This document shows, piece by piece, positions 7,038 to 12,487 of a DNA stretch of 38,115 bases (position 1 is its first letter; each line of letters opens with the position of its first letter). The notes under the pieces were generated by a model, which saw only the letters and a program-made list of their open reading frames with translations, did not search any database and was not told where the DNA came from. The position numbers and the translations under genes were made by a program. The stretch lies in the IMG/VR virus record IMGVR_UViG_3300024346_000211, positions 1 to 38,115 of that record. One strand, 5' to 3'. This DNA is from a virus.

Positions 7038-7072
7038 GGGGCAGATTGCCCCATGTTGCCCATGAATTGCCC
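7038..7072. promoter_or_regulatory. Operator-like palindrome and helically spaced TTGCCC motifs
   Basis: GGGGCA-GAT-TGCCCC (7038-7052) is a perfect inverted repeat directly before the ATG at 7053, between two divergent genes. TTGCCC occurs at 7046, 7056 and 7067, with spacings of 10 and 11 bases, about one DNA turn each. The second and third copies are inside the start of the zinc-ribbon gene. It could be an operator for either neighbour, or an RNA hairpin covering the start codon. Confidence 0.4.
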
Positions 7073-7382
7073 AGTTTGCAGTCACCCTCGCCACCGCGCA
7101 GTGGTGACGAACAGCCAGATGGCTGACCAGACGGTGCGCAAACGTGCGTGCGAGAACTGCGGAAATGTCTGGTACACGGTGGAGGTGACGGTGCCGAGCT
7201 ATGCAGTGGGGTGGAGCGCTAGGCATTTGCGAAAGCCGGTGCTGCGGGTGCCTATTGACGTAACGGTGGGTCACACGCGAATGCGGGCAAGCCATGAGGA
7301 AGCGCAGGATCAGCTGGCCAACCTGACGCAGGAAGCAAACGAGCGATCATCGGCACGGGCCGACGCACGTCACGGATTGTGA
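7053..7382 (+). CDS. Zinc-ribbon protein, possible transcription regulator
   Basis: A 109-residue protein. The N-terminal half holds two Cys pairs, 'CPVCSHPRHRAVV' and 'CENCGNVWYTVEV', about 27 residues apart, forming a zinc ribbon like that at the N-terminus of NrdR or in Ogr/Delta-type phage activators. The C-terminal half is basic and helical. It follows the operator-like repeats at once and is divergent from the 67-residue gene, which suits an early regulator. ATG at 7053 is chosen; ATG at 7062 is also possible. A binding target cannot be named from sequence. Confidence 0.6.
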   Translation: MLPMNCPVCSHPRHRAVVTNSQMADQTVRKRACENCGNVWYTVEVTVPSYAVGWSARHLRKPVLRVPIDVTVGHTRMRASHEEAQDQLANLTQEANERSSARADARHGL

Positions 7383-7460
7383 CAGAGGGGATGGCGTAAT
7401 GCGCCGTCTGCGGTGTATGATTCATGCATCGGAGGCAACCGCCTCCACCCACGCATCACC
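7383..7460 (+). promoter_or_regulatory. Leader with hairpin before the small-gene operon
   Basis: This 78-base gap is one of few breaks in the plus-strand chain of genes. It contains a perfect inverted repeat, GGAGGC-AACC-GCCTCC (7431-7446), whose left arm holds a Shine-Dalgarno-like GGAGG, about 25 bases before the ATG at 7461. A TATGAT hexamer (7416-7421) could be a -10 box, but I see no matching -35. A promoter or a translational control hairpin for the following operon is plausible, not shown. Confidence 0.3.
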
Positions 7461-7655
7461 ATGATTGCTACCACTTTCCTTTTGATCTGGAAGCTGCTGC
7501 TGCCACTGCTGGTGCTGGTCGCCTTGATCGACTGGCTCACTGCTTCCGACAATCGCCGCATCCGAATCTTGCGCAGCACCGGCCTTAGCCAGCGCGCCAT
7601 TGCAGACCGCCTCAACCTGTCCCGCTACCGCGTCCGTCAGGCGCTTGCATCATGA
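7461..7655 (+). CDS. Membrane-anchored helix-turn-helix protein
   Basis: A 64-residue protein made of one hydrophobic helix ('FLLIWKLLLPLLVLVALIDWL', about residues 5-25) followed by a basic stretch and a resolvase/sigma-like helix-turn-helix ('GLSQRAIADRLNLSRYRVRQAL', about 41-62). The layout predicts an inner-membrane anchor with a cytoplasmic DNA-binding tail. It might tether phage DNA to the membrane or act as a membrane-linked regulator. The ATG at 7461 is chosen because the protein then starts at the membrane helix. The stop overlaps the next start (ATGA). Confidence 0.7.
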   Translation: MIATTFLLIWKLLLPLLVLVALIDWLTASDNRRIRILRSTGLSQRAIADRLNLSRYRVRQALAS

Positions 7656-7795
7656 TCACGAATCCTTGGGTCAACCGCATCACCGCCTTGGTGGTGCTCG
7701 CCGCTATCTACGCAGCTGGATATGCCGGCGGCAAAGAAGCAGCCATCCAAGCCCACCAAAACCACCCTGCTTGCCACGGCAACCTAAAGCCATGA
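7652..7795 (+). CDS. Small membrane protein, unknown
   Basis: A 47-residue protein with one hydrophobic segment ('ITALVVLAAIYAAGYAGG', about residues 10-27) and a short polar, His-rich C-terminus. ATGA overlaps join it to the membrane-anchored HTH gene upstream and to the next gene downstream, so it is very likely translated. It may act with its upstream membrane partner. No family was recognised. Confidence 0.6.
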   Translation: MITNPWVNRITALVVLAAIYAAGYAGGKEAAIQAHQNHPACHGNLKP

Positions 7796-7995
7796 CAAAA
7801 CCGACCACTGACGATTTAATGAAAGCCTTGTATGAAGTAAGCCTTTTACTTGGCGTCACATTAAATCGACATGAAAAAAAAGCTGTTGAAAATGCAATTT
7901 TTGATCTTTTTAAGGATCACATGCTTAAACACGCTGGTACAGGATGGATGAGTAAGGCCGGTGTAATCCAAAAAGCACTTGCGGAACTGCCATGA
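7792..7995 (+). CDS. Small helical protein, unknown; A+T-rich gene
   Basis: A 67-residue acidic-basic helical protein ('DDLMKALYEVSLLLGV', 'KKAVENAIFDLFKDHMLKH') with a C-terminal 'MSKAGVIQKALAELP' helix. No family recognised. Its base composition differs from its neighbours: codons such as AAA, AAT, TTT, TTA and CTT dominate in 7800-7980, against GC-rich codons on both sides. This suggests recent acquisition. ATGA overlaps at both ends place it firmly in the operon. Confidence 0.6.
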   Translation: MTKPTTDDLMKALYEVSLLLGVTLNRHEKKAVENAIFDLFKDHMLKHAGTGWMSKAGVIQKALAELP

Positions 7996-8177
7996 CCACC
8001 ACCACCAAGATGCGGCGCTTTTACTTCCAGATCCGCTCAGCCAATGTGATCGAGTGCATCTGGGCGCACAGTTTGATCGATGCCAAAGCCAAGGCTGCAC
8101 TCACATGGATGCCGTGGTGGCAAGAGCTGGAATGGCTCAACCCTGAAAACATCGACGACATCTGGAGCAATGACTGA
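7992..8177 (+). CDS. Small conserved-type phage protein, unknown
   Basis: A 61-residue protein with a compact beta-alpha-beta look: 'RRFYFQIRSANVIECIWAHSLIDAKAKAAL' then a Trp-rich tail 'WMPWWQELEWLNPE' and an acidic end. It resembles small proteins I associate with cyanobacterial phages, with no known function. It starts within the preceding stop (ATGA), and its own stop lies inside an ATGACTGA overlap with the next gene. Confidence 0.6.
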   Translation: MTTTTKMRRFYFQIRSANVIECIWAHSLIDAKAKAALTWMPWWQELEWLNPENIDDIWSND

Positions 8178-8511
8178 TTACCCGATCACCCCACCGCCTG
8201 AGTTGCGTTGCCAGTGGCAGTCAGAATCTCCGTTCAGAGTCATCAGTGTTGAACGAGAGGACTACATGATCGACCTCGCCGCCCAATGGGGCGCCGACCA
8301 AGAGCTGGAGGCGTGTTGTGACACTCTGCAGCGCCATGCGCACTGGGATCTTGCCGTCTGCGAGCTCATGGCGGACCGCCGCCCCAAGCCGCCGAGCTTG
8401 AAGGATCAGGCGCTGGAAGAACTGGAGCAGCTCAGGGGCGATGCCAACTCAATGGGCATGGGATTCGACGCTCCTGCCATCCGCCGCGCCCTGGAGGCCC
8501 TCGATGACTAA
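8170..8511 (+). CDS. Early phage protein, 'QWGADQELEACC' type, unknown
   Basis: A 113-residue acidic protein with 'ITPPPELRCQW' at the N-terminus, 'AAQWGADQELEACCDTL' in the middle and 'RRPKPPSLKDQALEELEQL' towards the C-terminus. I associate these motifs with proteins of cyanobacterial phages. Function is unknown. It begins in the 8-base ATGACTGA overlap with the previous gene and ends in an ATGACTAA overlap with the next. The C-terminal 'DAPAIRRALEALDD' resembles 'PAMRRALELW' in the protein encoded at 8818, hinting at a shared motif. Confidence 0.65.
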   Translation: MTDYPITPPPELRCQWQSESPFRVISVEREDYMIDLAAQWGADQELEACCDTLQRHAHWDLAVCELMADRRPKPPSLKDQALEELEQLRGDANSMGMGFDAPAIRRALEALDD

Positions 8512-8821
8512 GCCACACCGCGCCACGCCTGAGCAGTGGGCTCAGCAAGCGCTTTGGGTAGAGACTTACGAAGACAGCTCTTGCATCATGGAGCTGTTGC
8601 ACCGCATCGAGGCGCTGGAGGCTGCGCAGCAGAAGATCCGCTCTGGCCCTGAATCACCCCTGGTTGAGCGGGTAGCTGATGCCATCGCAGCACAGGCAAC
8701 ATCTGCTGGCATCGTCAACGACCGCCCAGCCCGCGCCGCGATCCTTGAGGTGGCGGCGTGGTTGCGGAAGGTTCCATGGCCCAATGCTGCCACCGCCCTT
8801 GAGAAGGAGGTCGAGCGATGA
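8504..8821 (+). CDS. Early helical protein, unknown
   Basis: A 105-residue, mostly helical protein ('ATPEQWAQQALWVETYEDSS', 'MELLHRIEALEAAQQKI') with a C-terminal segment 'AARAAILEVAAWLRK'-like in character. The central heptad pattern suggests a coiled coil. No known function. The start sits in an ATGACTAA overlap with the upstream gene. The stop overlaps the next start (ATGA), with GGAGG just upstream of that start. Confidence 0.6.
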   Translation: MTKPHRATPEQWAQQALWVETYEDSSCIMELLHRIEALEAAQQKIRSGPESPLVERVADAIAAQATSAGIVNDRPARAAILEVAAWLRKVPWPNAATALEKEVER

Positions 8822-9309
8822 GCACCGACTTCCGCGCCCTGTGCGCTGAGTTGCTGACTGATTACGAGCAAAACCGATTCCGAGCGGAGCTTGCTGCCGA
8901 AGCCCGCGCCGTCCTTGCCCGCTGGGGCAACTATCCGGTAAAACCAGATAGTTCACCTGCTTACCAGCCCGAGCCGGTGGCGCCGACTGATGAGGATCTT
9001 GAGGATCTTGCTGAAGTTATGAACGTGAGTGGCAACCCAGTCCCGGCAATGCGCCGTGCACTAGAGCTTTGGGGCACACCCGCCATCAAGCCGGTGGCGG
9101 TCGCTGAGCGGTTACCGGAGCCTGATGATTGCAATGCGGAAGGTGGGTGCTGGTTTTGGCACCCCGGCCACAAGGAAGATGACTTCATTGATGGCTGGAT
9201 CTTGCTTGATCCCAAATGGGCAGGTAGCCGCCGCGATTCCGACGACTGGCTGATCTACACCCACTGGCTCCCCCACCACGCCATCCCCACCCCCGAGACC
9301 AATGACTGA
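8818..9309 (+). CDS. DUF551-like early phage protein
   Basis: A 163-residue protein. The C-terminal part 'AERLPEPDDCNAEGGCWFWHP' and 'WLIYTHWLPHHAIPTP' is a Trp/Cys/His-rich pattern related to DUF551-like domains often found in phage early genes, especially those of cyanobacteria. The N-terminal part is helical ('RALCAELLTDYEQNRF') with a middle 'DEDLEDLAEVMNV'. Function unknown. GGAGG (8806-8810) lies 7 bases before the ATG. The gene ends in an ATGACTGA overlap with the next. Confidence 0.7.
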   Translation: MSTDFRALCAELLTDYEQNRFRAELAAEARAVLARWGNYPVKPDSSPAYQPEPVAPTDEDLEDLAEVMNVSGNPVPAMRRALELWGTPAIKPVAVAERLPEPDDCNAEGGCWFWHPGHKEDDFIDGWILLDPKWAGSRRDSDDWLIYTHWLPHHAIPTPETND

Positions 9310-9502
9310 CCACCGCGCCAAGCTGGAGGCATTGATCACCGACTCGAGCCTTTACAAAGCAGGACAGCAGGATGAGCGGCTGCGGCTGTGCTCGTTGCTT
9401 GATCTGCGTCTAGAACTGCTAGGCAATCTTCATGGCTTGCAGGCTGCTGCCTGCCGCAAGGAGTTGCTCATGATCCGTCAAGCATTGCAAGATCAACAAT
9501 GA
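9302..9502 (+). CDS. Small helical protein, unknown
   Basis: A 66-residue, Leu- and Gln-rich helical protein ('LCSLLDLRLELLGNLHGLQ', 'KELLMIRQALQDQQ'), probably a helical hairpin or coiled coil. Not recognised. It starts within the previous gene (ATGACTGA) and ends in an ATGA overlap with the next. Confidence 0.55.
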   Translation: MTDHRAKLEALITDSSLYKAGQQDERLRLCSLLDLRLELLGNLHGLQAAACRKELLMIRQALQDQQ

Positions 9503-9762
9503 TCCGCGTTCAACTTGACCAGCAGCGCGCCGACATGCTCGACGCGCTTTATGCCTCCAGCGGCCGCACCTGCGGCACTTACACCGGGTTGTGGGAGGAG
9601 TTTTGCCGCGACATCGCCGCCAACTTCCGCGACACCTCCTACCCAGAACTTCACGCTGCCTGCGTGCAAGCCATCGGTGGTACTGAAAGCATTCTTGCCG
9701 AAAAGCACGCGCAGCAGTGCATTGCTGTCTGTCGTCAATATGTGCTCGGGAGGTGGGCGTGA
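9499..9762 (+). CDS. Small early protein, unknown
   Basis: An 87-residue protein with an N-terminal 'MIRVQLDQQRADMLDALYA' strand-helix and four Cys residues scattered over its length ('GRTCGTYTGLWEEFCRDI', 'AACVQAI', 'CIAVCRQY'). Too widely spaced for an obvious zinc motif. Not recognised. Its end carries the GGGAGGT ribosome site and the overlapping GTG start of the next gene. Confidence 0.55.
   Translation: MIRVQLDQQRADMLDALYASSGRTCGTYTGLWEEFCRDIAANFRDTSYPELHAACVQAIGGTESILAEKHAQQCIAVCRQYVLGRWA
9748..9754 (+). promoter_or_regulatory. Ribosome binding site of the winged-helix gene
   Basis: GGGAGGT just before the GTG at 9759. It supports the GTG start over start codons further upstream in the same frame. 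Confidence 0.6.
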
Positions 9763-10223
9763 TCCAGCCGGAGTTCTTGGCGCAGCTGCGGCGTCGATAC
9801 CGCCCTGAGCTGCTGCTGGTGCTGGTGCAGCTGGAGCAGCTTTGCCCAGCGTTTTGGCCTGACATAGCCGATCTGGCTGAGCAGCTTGGCACCGATCGCG
9901 CCACGCTCAACCGCTCGCTGCGGAAGCTGGAAGATCAGCAGCTGCTGCGACGCGTCAGCGTCGGCAACGGTGGCGGGACTTGGGTCTGGTGGGTGGCGCG
10001 CCAGCACGGTGAGCAACCGCCTGTAGATGCCGAGCCTGCCTGGGTGGTGCGCGACGTGCGCGCGCAGCGAACGCAGCGGATAACGGTCACCGAGCGATGG
10101 GACTGGGCACGGCGTCATGGCATCCCACGCGGCACAATGCGCAACTTTCTGACAGGTGGTCAGCTTGTGATGCGTGAGCGCTGGCGGCTGGTCGCTACCC
10201 CATACGACGAGCTGGCGGCATGA
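9759..10223 (+). CDS. Winged-helix DNA-binding protein
   Basis: A 154-residue protein with a MarR-like winged helix at its N-terminus: 'DIADLAEQLGTDRATLNRSLRKLEDQQLLRRVSV' followed by a Gly-rich wing 'GNGGGTW'. The C-terminal half has a second possible DNA-contact region ('RWDWARRHGIPRGTMRNFLTGG'). It is probably a regulator of early or late transcription. The GTG at 9759 is chosen because GGAGG (9749-9753) precedes it by 5 bases and the start overlaps the upstream stop (GTGA). The frame stays open further upstream, but it overlaps the previous gene there. Confidence 0.65.
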   Translation: MIQPEFLAQLRRRYRPELLLVLVQLEQLCPAFWPDIADLAEQLGTDRATLNRSLRKLEDQQLLRRVSVGNGGGTWVWWVARQHGEQPPVDAEPAWVVRDVRAQRTQRITVTERWDWARRHGIPRGTMRNFLTGGQLVMRERWRLVATPYDELAA

Positions 10224-10444
10224 ACGATCCAGTGAACCATCCCGAGCACTACACCGCCGGCCGCTTTGAGGCGATCGACGTGATCGAAGATGCGGTGCAG
10301 CACGCGCCCGACCCAATACTCGGTGCACTGCAATGGCAGGCGCTCAAGTATCTTCTGCGGATGTGGGGCAAGGGTAACCCTGCTCAAGATGCCGCAAAGG
10401 CCCAGTGGTATCTCACCCGGTTACTTGCCAAACTAGAGCCATGA
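10220..10444 (+). CDS. DUF3310 phage protein
   Basis: A 74-residue protein matching the DUF3310 pattern: 'VNHPEHYTAGRFEAIDVIEDAV' at the N-terminus and 'ALKYLLRMWGKGNPAQDAAKAQWYLTRLL' at the C-terminus. The family is frequent in phage nucleotide and replication regions. Its biochemical role is not firmly established. ATGA overlaps at both ends place it in the early operon. Confidence 0.85.
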   Translation: MNDPVNHPEHYTAGRFEAIDVIEDAVQHAPDPILGALQWQALKYLLRMWGKGNPAQDAAKAQWYLTRLLAKLEP

Positions 10445-10680
10445 TCCTCCCCAACCTGTCACTGCTGGATCGCCTGGCGATTTGGGTGTTGCACCACAGC
10501 CCACGGGTGAGCTTGCTGGTGGTGAAAGATAAGTTTTGGCCTGACGTGTTTTTTGCTGCCGATCAAACTGATCCGATTGCGCGCACTGTATTTGAGCGCA
10601 GCATGGAGCAGGAGCAAGATCCACTCAGCATGGTGTTTGAGCGTATTTATCACCAGCCAGCGCACGGCGAAGACGAATGA
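10441..10680 (+). CDS. Small early protein, unknown
   Basis: A 79-residue protein with a mildly hydrophobic N-terminal half ('LLDRLAIWVLHHSPRVSLLVV') and an acidic C-terminal half ('FERSMEQEQDPLSMVFERIY'). Not recognised. The hydrophobic stretch is broken by His and Arg, so a membrane segment is doubtful. ATGA overlaps with both neighbours. An upstream in-frame start lies inside the DUF3310 gene and was not chosen. Confidence 0.55.
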   Translation: MILPNLSLLDRLAIWVLHHSPRVSLLVVKDKFWPDVFFAADQTDPIARTVFERSMEQEQDPLSMVFERIYHQPAHGEDE

Positions 10681-11021
10681 TCTCCTTGCACGCTGGCCGC
10701 CTGCTTTTAATTTGCGAGCGGTCGAGCCAGACGTGGCACGCGCACATCACAATCGGGCCAAAGCCTGAGCACCATCTGGTGGTTGACACCGGCACGGTTG
10801 ACCTGCGCCAGGCAATGGAGCGCGGCCACTGGCACTATGCGGCATTCAAGGCTAAGGCGCGGCCGGTGGAGCCCGATGCCAAGGTGATGTGTTGGGATTG
10901 CATCCACTGGACACCTGGCGGCCGCGGCCGATGTGAGATTGACATCCCCGAGTGCCGCCAAACTGGTGGCAGGTTTGCGCCTAACTGCGCAGTATTTACG
11001 CCATGCCCGAGCCCAAAGTAG
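10677..11021 (+). CDS. Cys-rich protein, probable zinc binder
   Basis: A 114-residue protein. The C-terminal third has six Cys: 'CWDCIHWTPGGRGRCEIDIPEC' followed by 'NCAVFTPC'. These could hold one or two metal ions. The N-terminal two-thirds is beta-rich ('LLLICERSSQTWHAHITIG', 'HHLVVDTGTVDLRQAMERGHW'). Function unknown. The start overlaps the previous stop (ATGA), and the end overlaps the next gene by 19 bases. Confidence 0.6.
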   Translation: MISLHAGRLLLICERSSQTWHAHITIGPKPEHHLVVDTGTVDLRQAMERGHWHYAAFKAKARPVEPDAKVMCWDCIHWTPGGRGRCEIDIPECRQTGGRFAPNCAVFTPCPSPK

Positions 11022-11215
11022 TCAGCAGCGTCGATCCATGCCCTGGCGTGACGGTGGAGGTGCTGGAACCTGCTGATGGTGGGGAGCTGTATTACCGCAC
11101 CTGCACGACCGGGACCTGCCGCTACAGCTCAGATCTGTGGCAGGCGATGCTCTACGCCGAGCAGCTAGCAGCAGCCGCTGAGCCACTGGACGATCGACCA
11201 CTCACGCTCAGCTGA
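11003..11215 (+). CDS. Small early protein, unknown; last of plus-strand operon
   Basis: A 70-residue protein with 'GVTVEVLEPADGGELYYRTCTTGTC' as a likely beta hairpin pair and a C-terminal helix 'DLWQAMLYAEQLAAAAEPL'. Three Cys, no clear metal motif. Not recognised. Its last 51 bases are antisense to the end of the HNH gene, so the two transcripts converge and overlap here. No hairpin terminator was seen. Confidence 0.5.
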   Translation: MPEPKVVSSVDPCPGVTVEVLEPADGGELYYRTCTTGTCRYSSDLWQAMLYAEQLAAAAEPLDDRPLTLS

Positions 11216-11467
11216 CCAGAACGACTGCTGGCGATACCAGTCCACCCAATGCTTGTCGCTTTTCTGGCTGTTGCACATCAGGCAGCAGCTGACGAGGTTG
11301 GTGCGGTGATGGATGCCGCCGAGTGCTTTGGGCACTACATGGTCAAGGGTGGGACTGCGATTCAGCTCGTCGCCGCAGTAAGCGCACTGGTAGTTCCATG
11401 AGAGGTGGATCTGATCGCGCGCAGATTTGCGGGTGACCAGCTGCGTCTCTTCAATCCGGTGTTCCAT
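11165..11467 (-). CDS. HNH endonuclease
   Basis: A 100-residue free-standing HNH nuclease. Seen: 'CAYCGDEL' with the first Cys pair, 'TLDHVVPKALGG' with the catalytic D-H, 'NLVSCCLMCNSQKSD' with the second Cys pair and final Asn/His-region. It could be a homing-type nuclease or a packaging accessory; cos phages often carry an HNH protein, usually beside the terminase, which is not the case here. ATG at 11467 (MEHRIEE) is chosen, inside the end of the 60-residue gene upstream. Its 3' end overlaps the convergent plus-strand gene by 51 bases. Confidence 0.85.
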   Translation of the reverse strand: MEHRIEETQLVTRKSARDQIHLSWNYQCAYCGDELNRSPTLDHVVPKALGGIHHRTNLVSCCLMCNSQKSDKHWVDWYRQQSFWSAEREWSIVQWLSGCC

Positions 11468-11633
11468 CGTCCTGGCCAGGCAACAGGAAAGAGGAAACGT
11501 CGAGGTCCACGATGTCGTCATCGCTGGGGATGAACTCCGCCAGCTGGCTGTAAATGTCGGCCGGCAGTTCCTCGGGCTCGGTATCGGAGCGGATGATCAG
11601 CTTGGCGTTGATCTCGACCAGGTAAGCCCGCAT
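11451..11633 (-). CDS. Small acidic protein, unknown
   Basis: A 60-residue acidic protein beginning 'MRAYLVEINAKLIIRSDTEPEEL', a beta-strand pair typical of small phage proteins of this start pattern, followed by an Asp-rich tail ('PSDDDIVDLDVSSFLLPGQDDG'). Function unknown. Its last 17 bases overlap the HNH gene, so the two are probably translated together. Confidence 0.55.
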   Translation of the reverse strand: MRAYLVEINAKLIIRSDTEPEELPADIYSQLAEFIPSDDDIVDLDVSSFLLPGQDDGTPD

Positions 11634-11695
11634 GGCCAGAAGCCCGGCTAAACCAACGGTAACGGGTGAGACTGGATCGGCTTGTGCCCTCTCCC

Positions 11696-11812
11696 ATGAC
11701 CCGCCAGCTCGATCCTGAATACGACTACATCCCTGAGGATCTGCCCGATGATGATGACGACCAAGATCACCCCAGCCTTACGCCTGAGCAGCGCAACCCA
11801 ACCCTGAAATGA
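11696..11812 (+). CDS. Very small acidic protein, uncertain
   Basis: A 38-residue frame with an acidic run ('PEDLPDDDDDQD') and ATG at 11696. It is unrecognised and has no clear ribosome site. Support comes from the ATGA overlap with the next small gene, the same coupling seen in the main early operon. The opposite strand has a 99-codon frame rich in Arg and low-complexity residues, which looks non-coding. Confidence 0.35.
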   Translation: MTRQLDPEYDYIPEDLPDDDDDQDHPSLTPEQRNPTLK

Positions 11813-11979
11813 CCTACATCCTCGATCTTGGCATCTGGCACGTCGGGCCGTTCCCGACTCACATCTGCGCGCAACACTGGGCCGAAACCCACGGCGTTGA
11901 TGATTACCGGATGATCCCGCTAGATGACCCGGCAGAAGCGCCGGCAAGGATCAGCCGGCTGCAAATCACCCTCGACTAG
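11809..11979 (+). CDS. Small protein, unknown
   Basis: A 56-residue protein with ordinary globular composition: 'MTYILDLGIWHVGPFPTHI' then a helix 'AQHWAETHGVDDYRMI' and a short tail. Not recognised. It starts inside the preceding 38-residue gene's stop (ATGA) and ends 14 bases into the 3' end of the convergent deaminase gene. The pair forms a small plus-strand island within the minus-strand late region. Confidence 0.45.
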   Translation: MTYILDLGIWHVGPFPTHICAQHWAETHGVDDYRMIPLDDPAEAPARISRLQITLD

Positions 11980-12481
11980 CGGTTACCTGCTGATCGTTGT
12001 TGTAGCGGCCTGTTTCCCGGTAGGTGCGCTCAGGCTCGCCGGCGATGACGTGGAAGACCATCTGCCCGATCTTCATGCCAGGCCACAGCGCGATGTTGTG
12101 AAAGCGGCGGCTGTTGTGCAGCTCCAGCGTTAGCCGGCTGCCATGCCACCCTGGATCGCAATAACCGGCCAGCAGGTGCTCCAGCCCTTCACGGGCACGG
12201 CTGGACTTGAGCACAAACTGCGCCGCGATGTGGTCGGGCAGGTTGAAGATCTCCTGTGTCTCCGCCAAACAGAACTCACCCGGCGTCATCCAGTACGGGT
12301 CCGCCTGCGTGTGGTGGCCGATGCCGAGGATCTGCAGCTCGGGGCGCTCAGGCACCTCGATCATCAACCGATCGCCCAGCAGCACATCGAGGCTGGCGGG
12401 GTTCTGCAGGTCGGCGTTGTACGGCACCACCATCGCCGCCTGGCGACAGAGGCGGGCGATCTCATGGTCTGGAATGATCAT
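11966..12481 (-). CDS. dCTP deaminase/dUTPase-family protein
   Basis: A 171-residue member of the dCTP deaminase/dUTPase superfamily. Family marks are 'KSSRAREGL' (92-100; compare SSxAR in dCTP deaminase), 'GYCDPGWHGSRLTLELHN' (106-123), with Glu120 in the place of the deaminase catalytic Glu, 'LWPGMKIGQMVF' (132-143), and a C-terminal 'YRETGRYNNDQQ' like the nucleotide-closing tail. It would produce dUTP or dUMP from dCTP, or hydrolyse dUTP, supporting thymidylate supply. It follows the endolysin by 6 bases. Which activity it has cannot be settled from sequence. Confidence 0.8.
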   Translation of the reverse strand: MIIPDHEIARLCRQAAMVVPYNADLQNPASLDVLLGDRLMIEVPERPELQILGIGHHTQADPYWMTPGEFCLAETQEIFNLPDHIAAQFVLKSSRAREGLEHLLAGYCDPGWHGSRLTLELHNSRRFHNIALWPGMKIGQMVFHVIAGEPERTYRETGRYNNDQQVTASRG

Positions 12482-12487
12482 TCAGGC

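Noticed and set aside
7416-7421. Sigma-70 type promoter with -10 TATGAT
   Set aside because: No -35 hexamer at a suitable distance and no extended -10; kept only as a remark in the leader entry.
11648-11947. 99-codon minus-strand frame between the deaminase and the 60-residue gene
   Set aside because: Arg- and Gly-rich with no structure pattern; the plus strand there has two ATGA-coupled frames of more natural composition.
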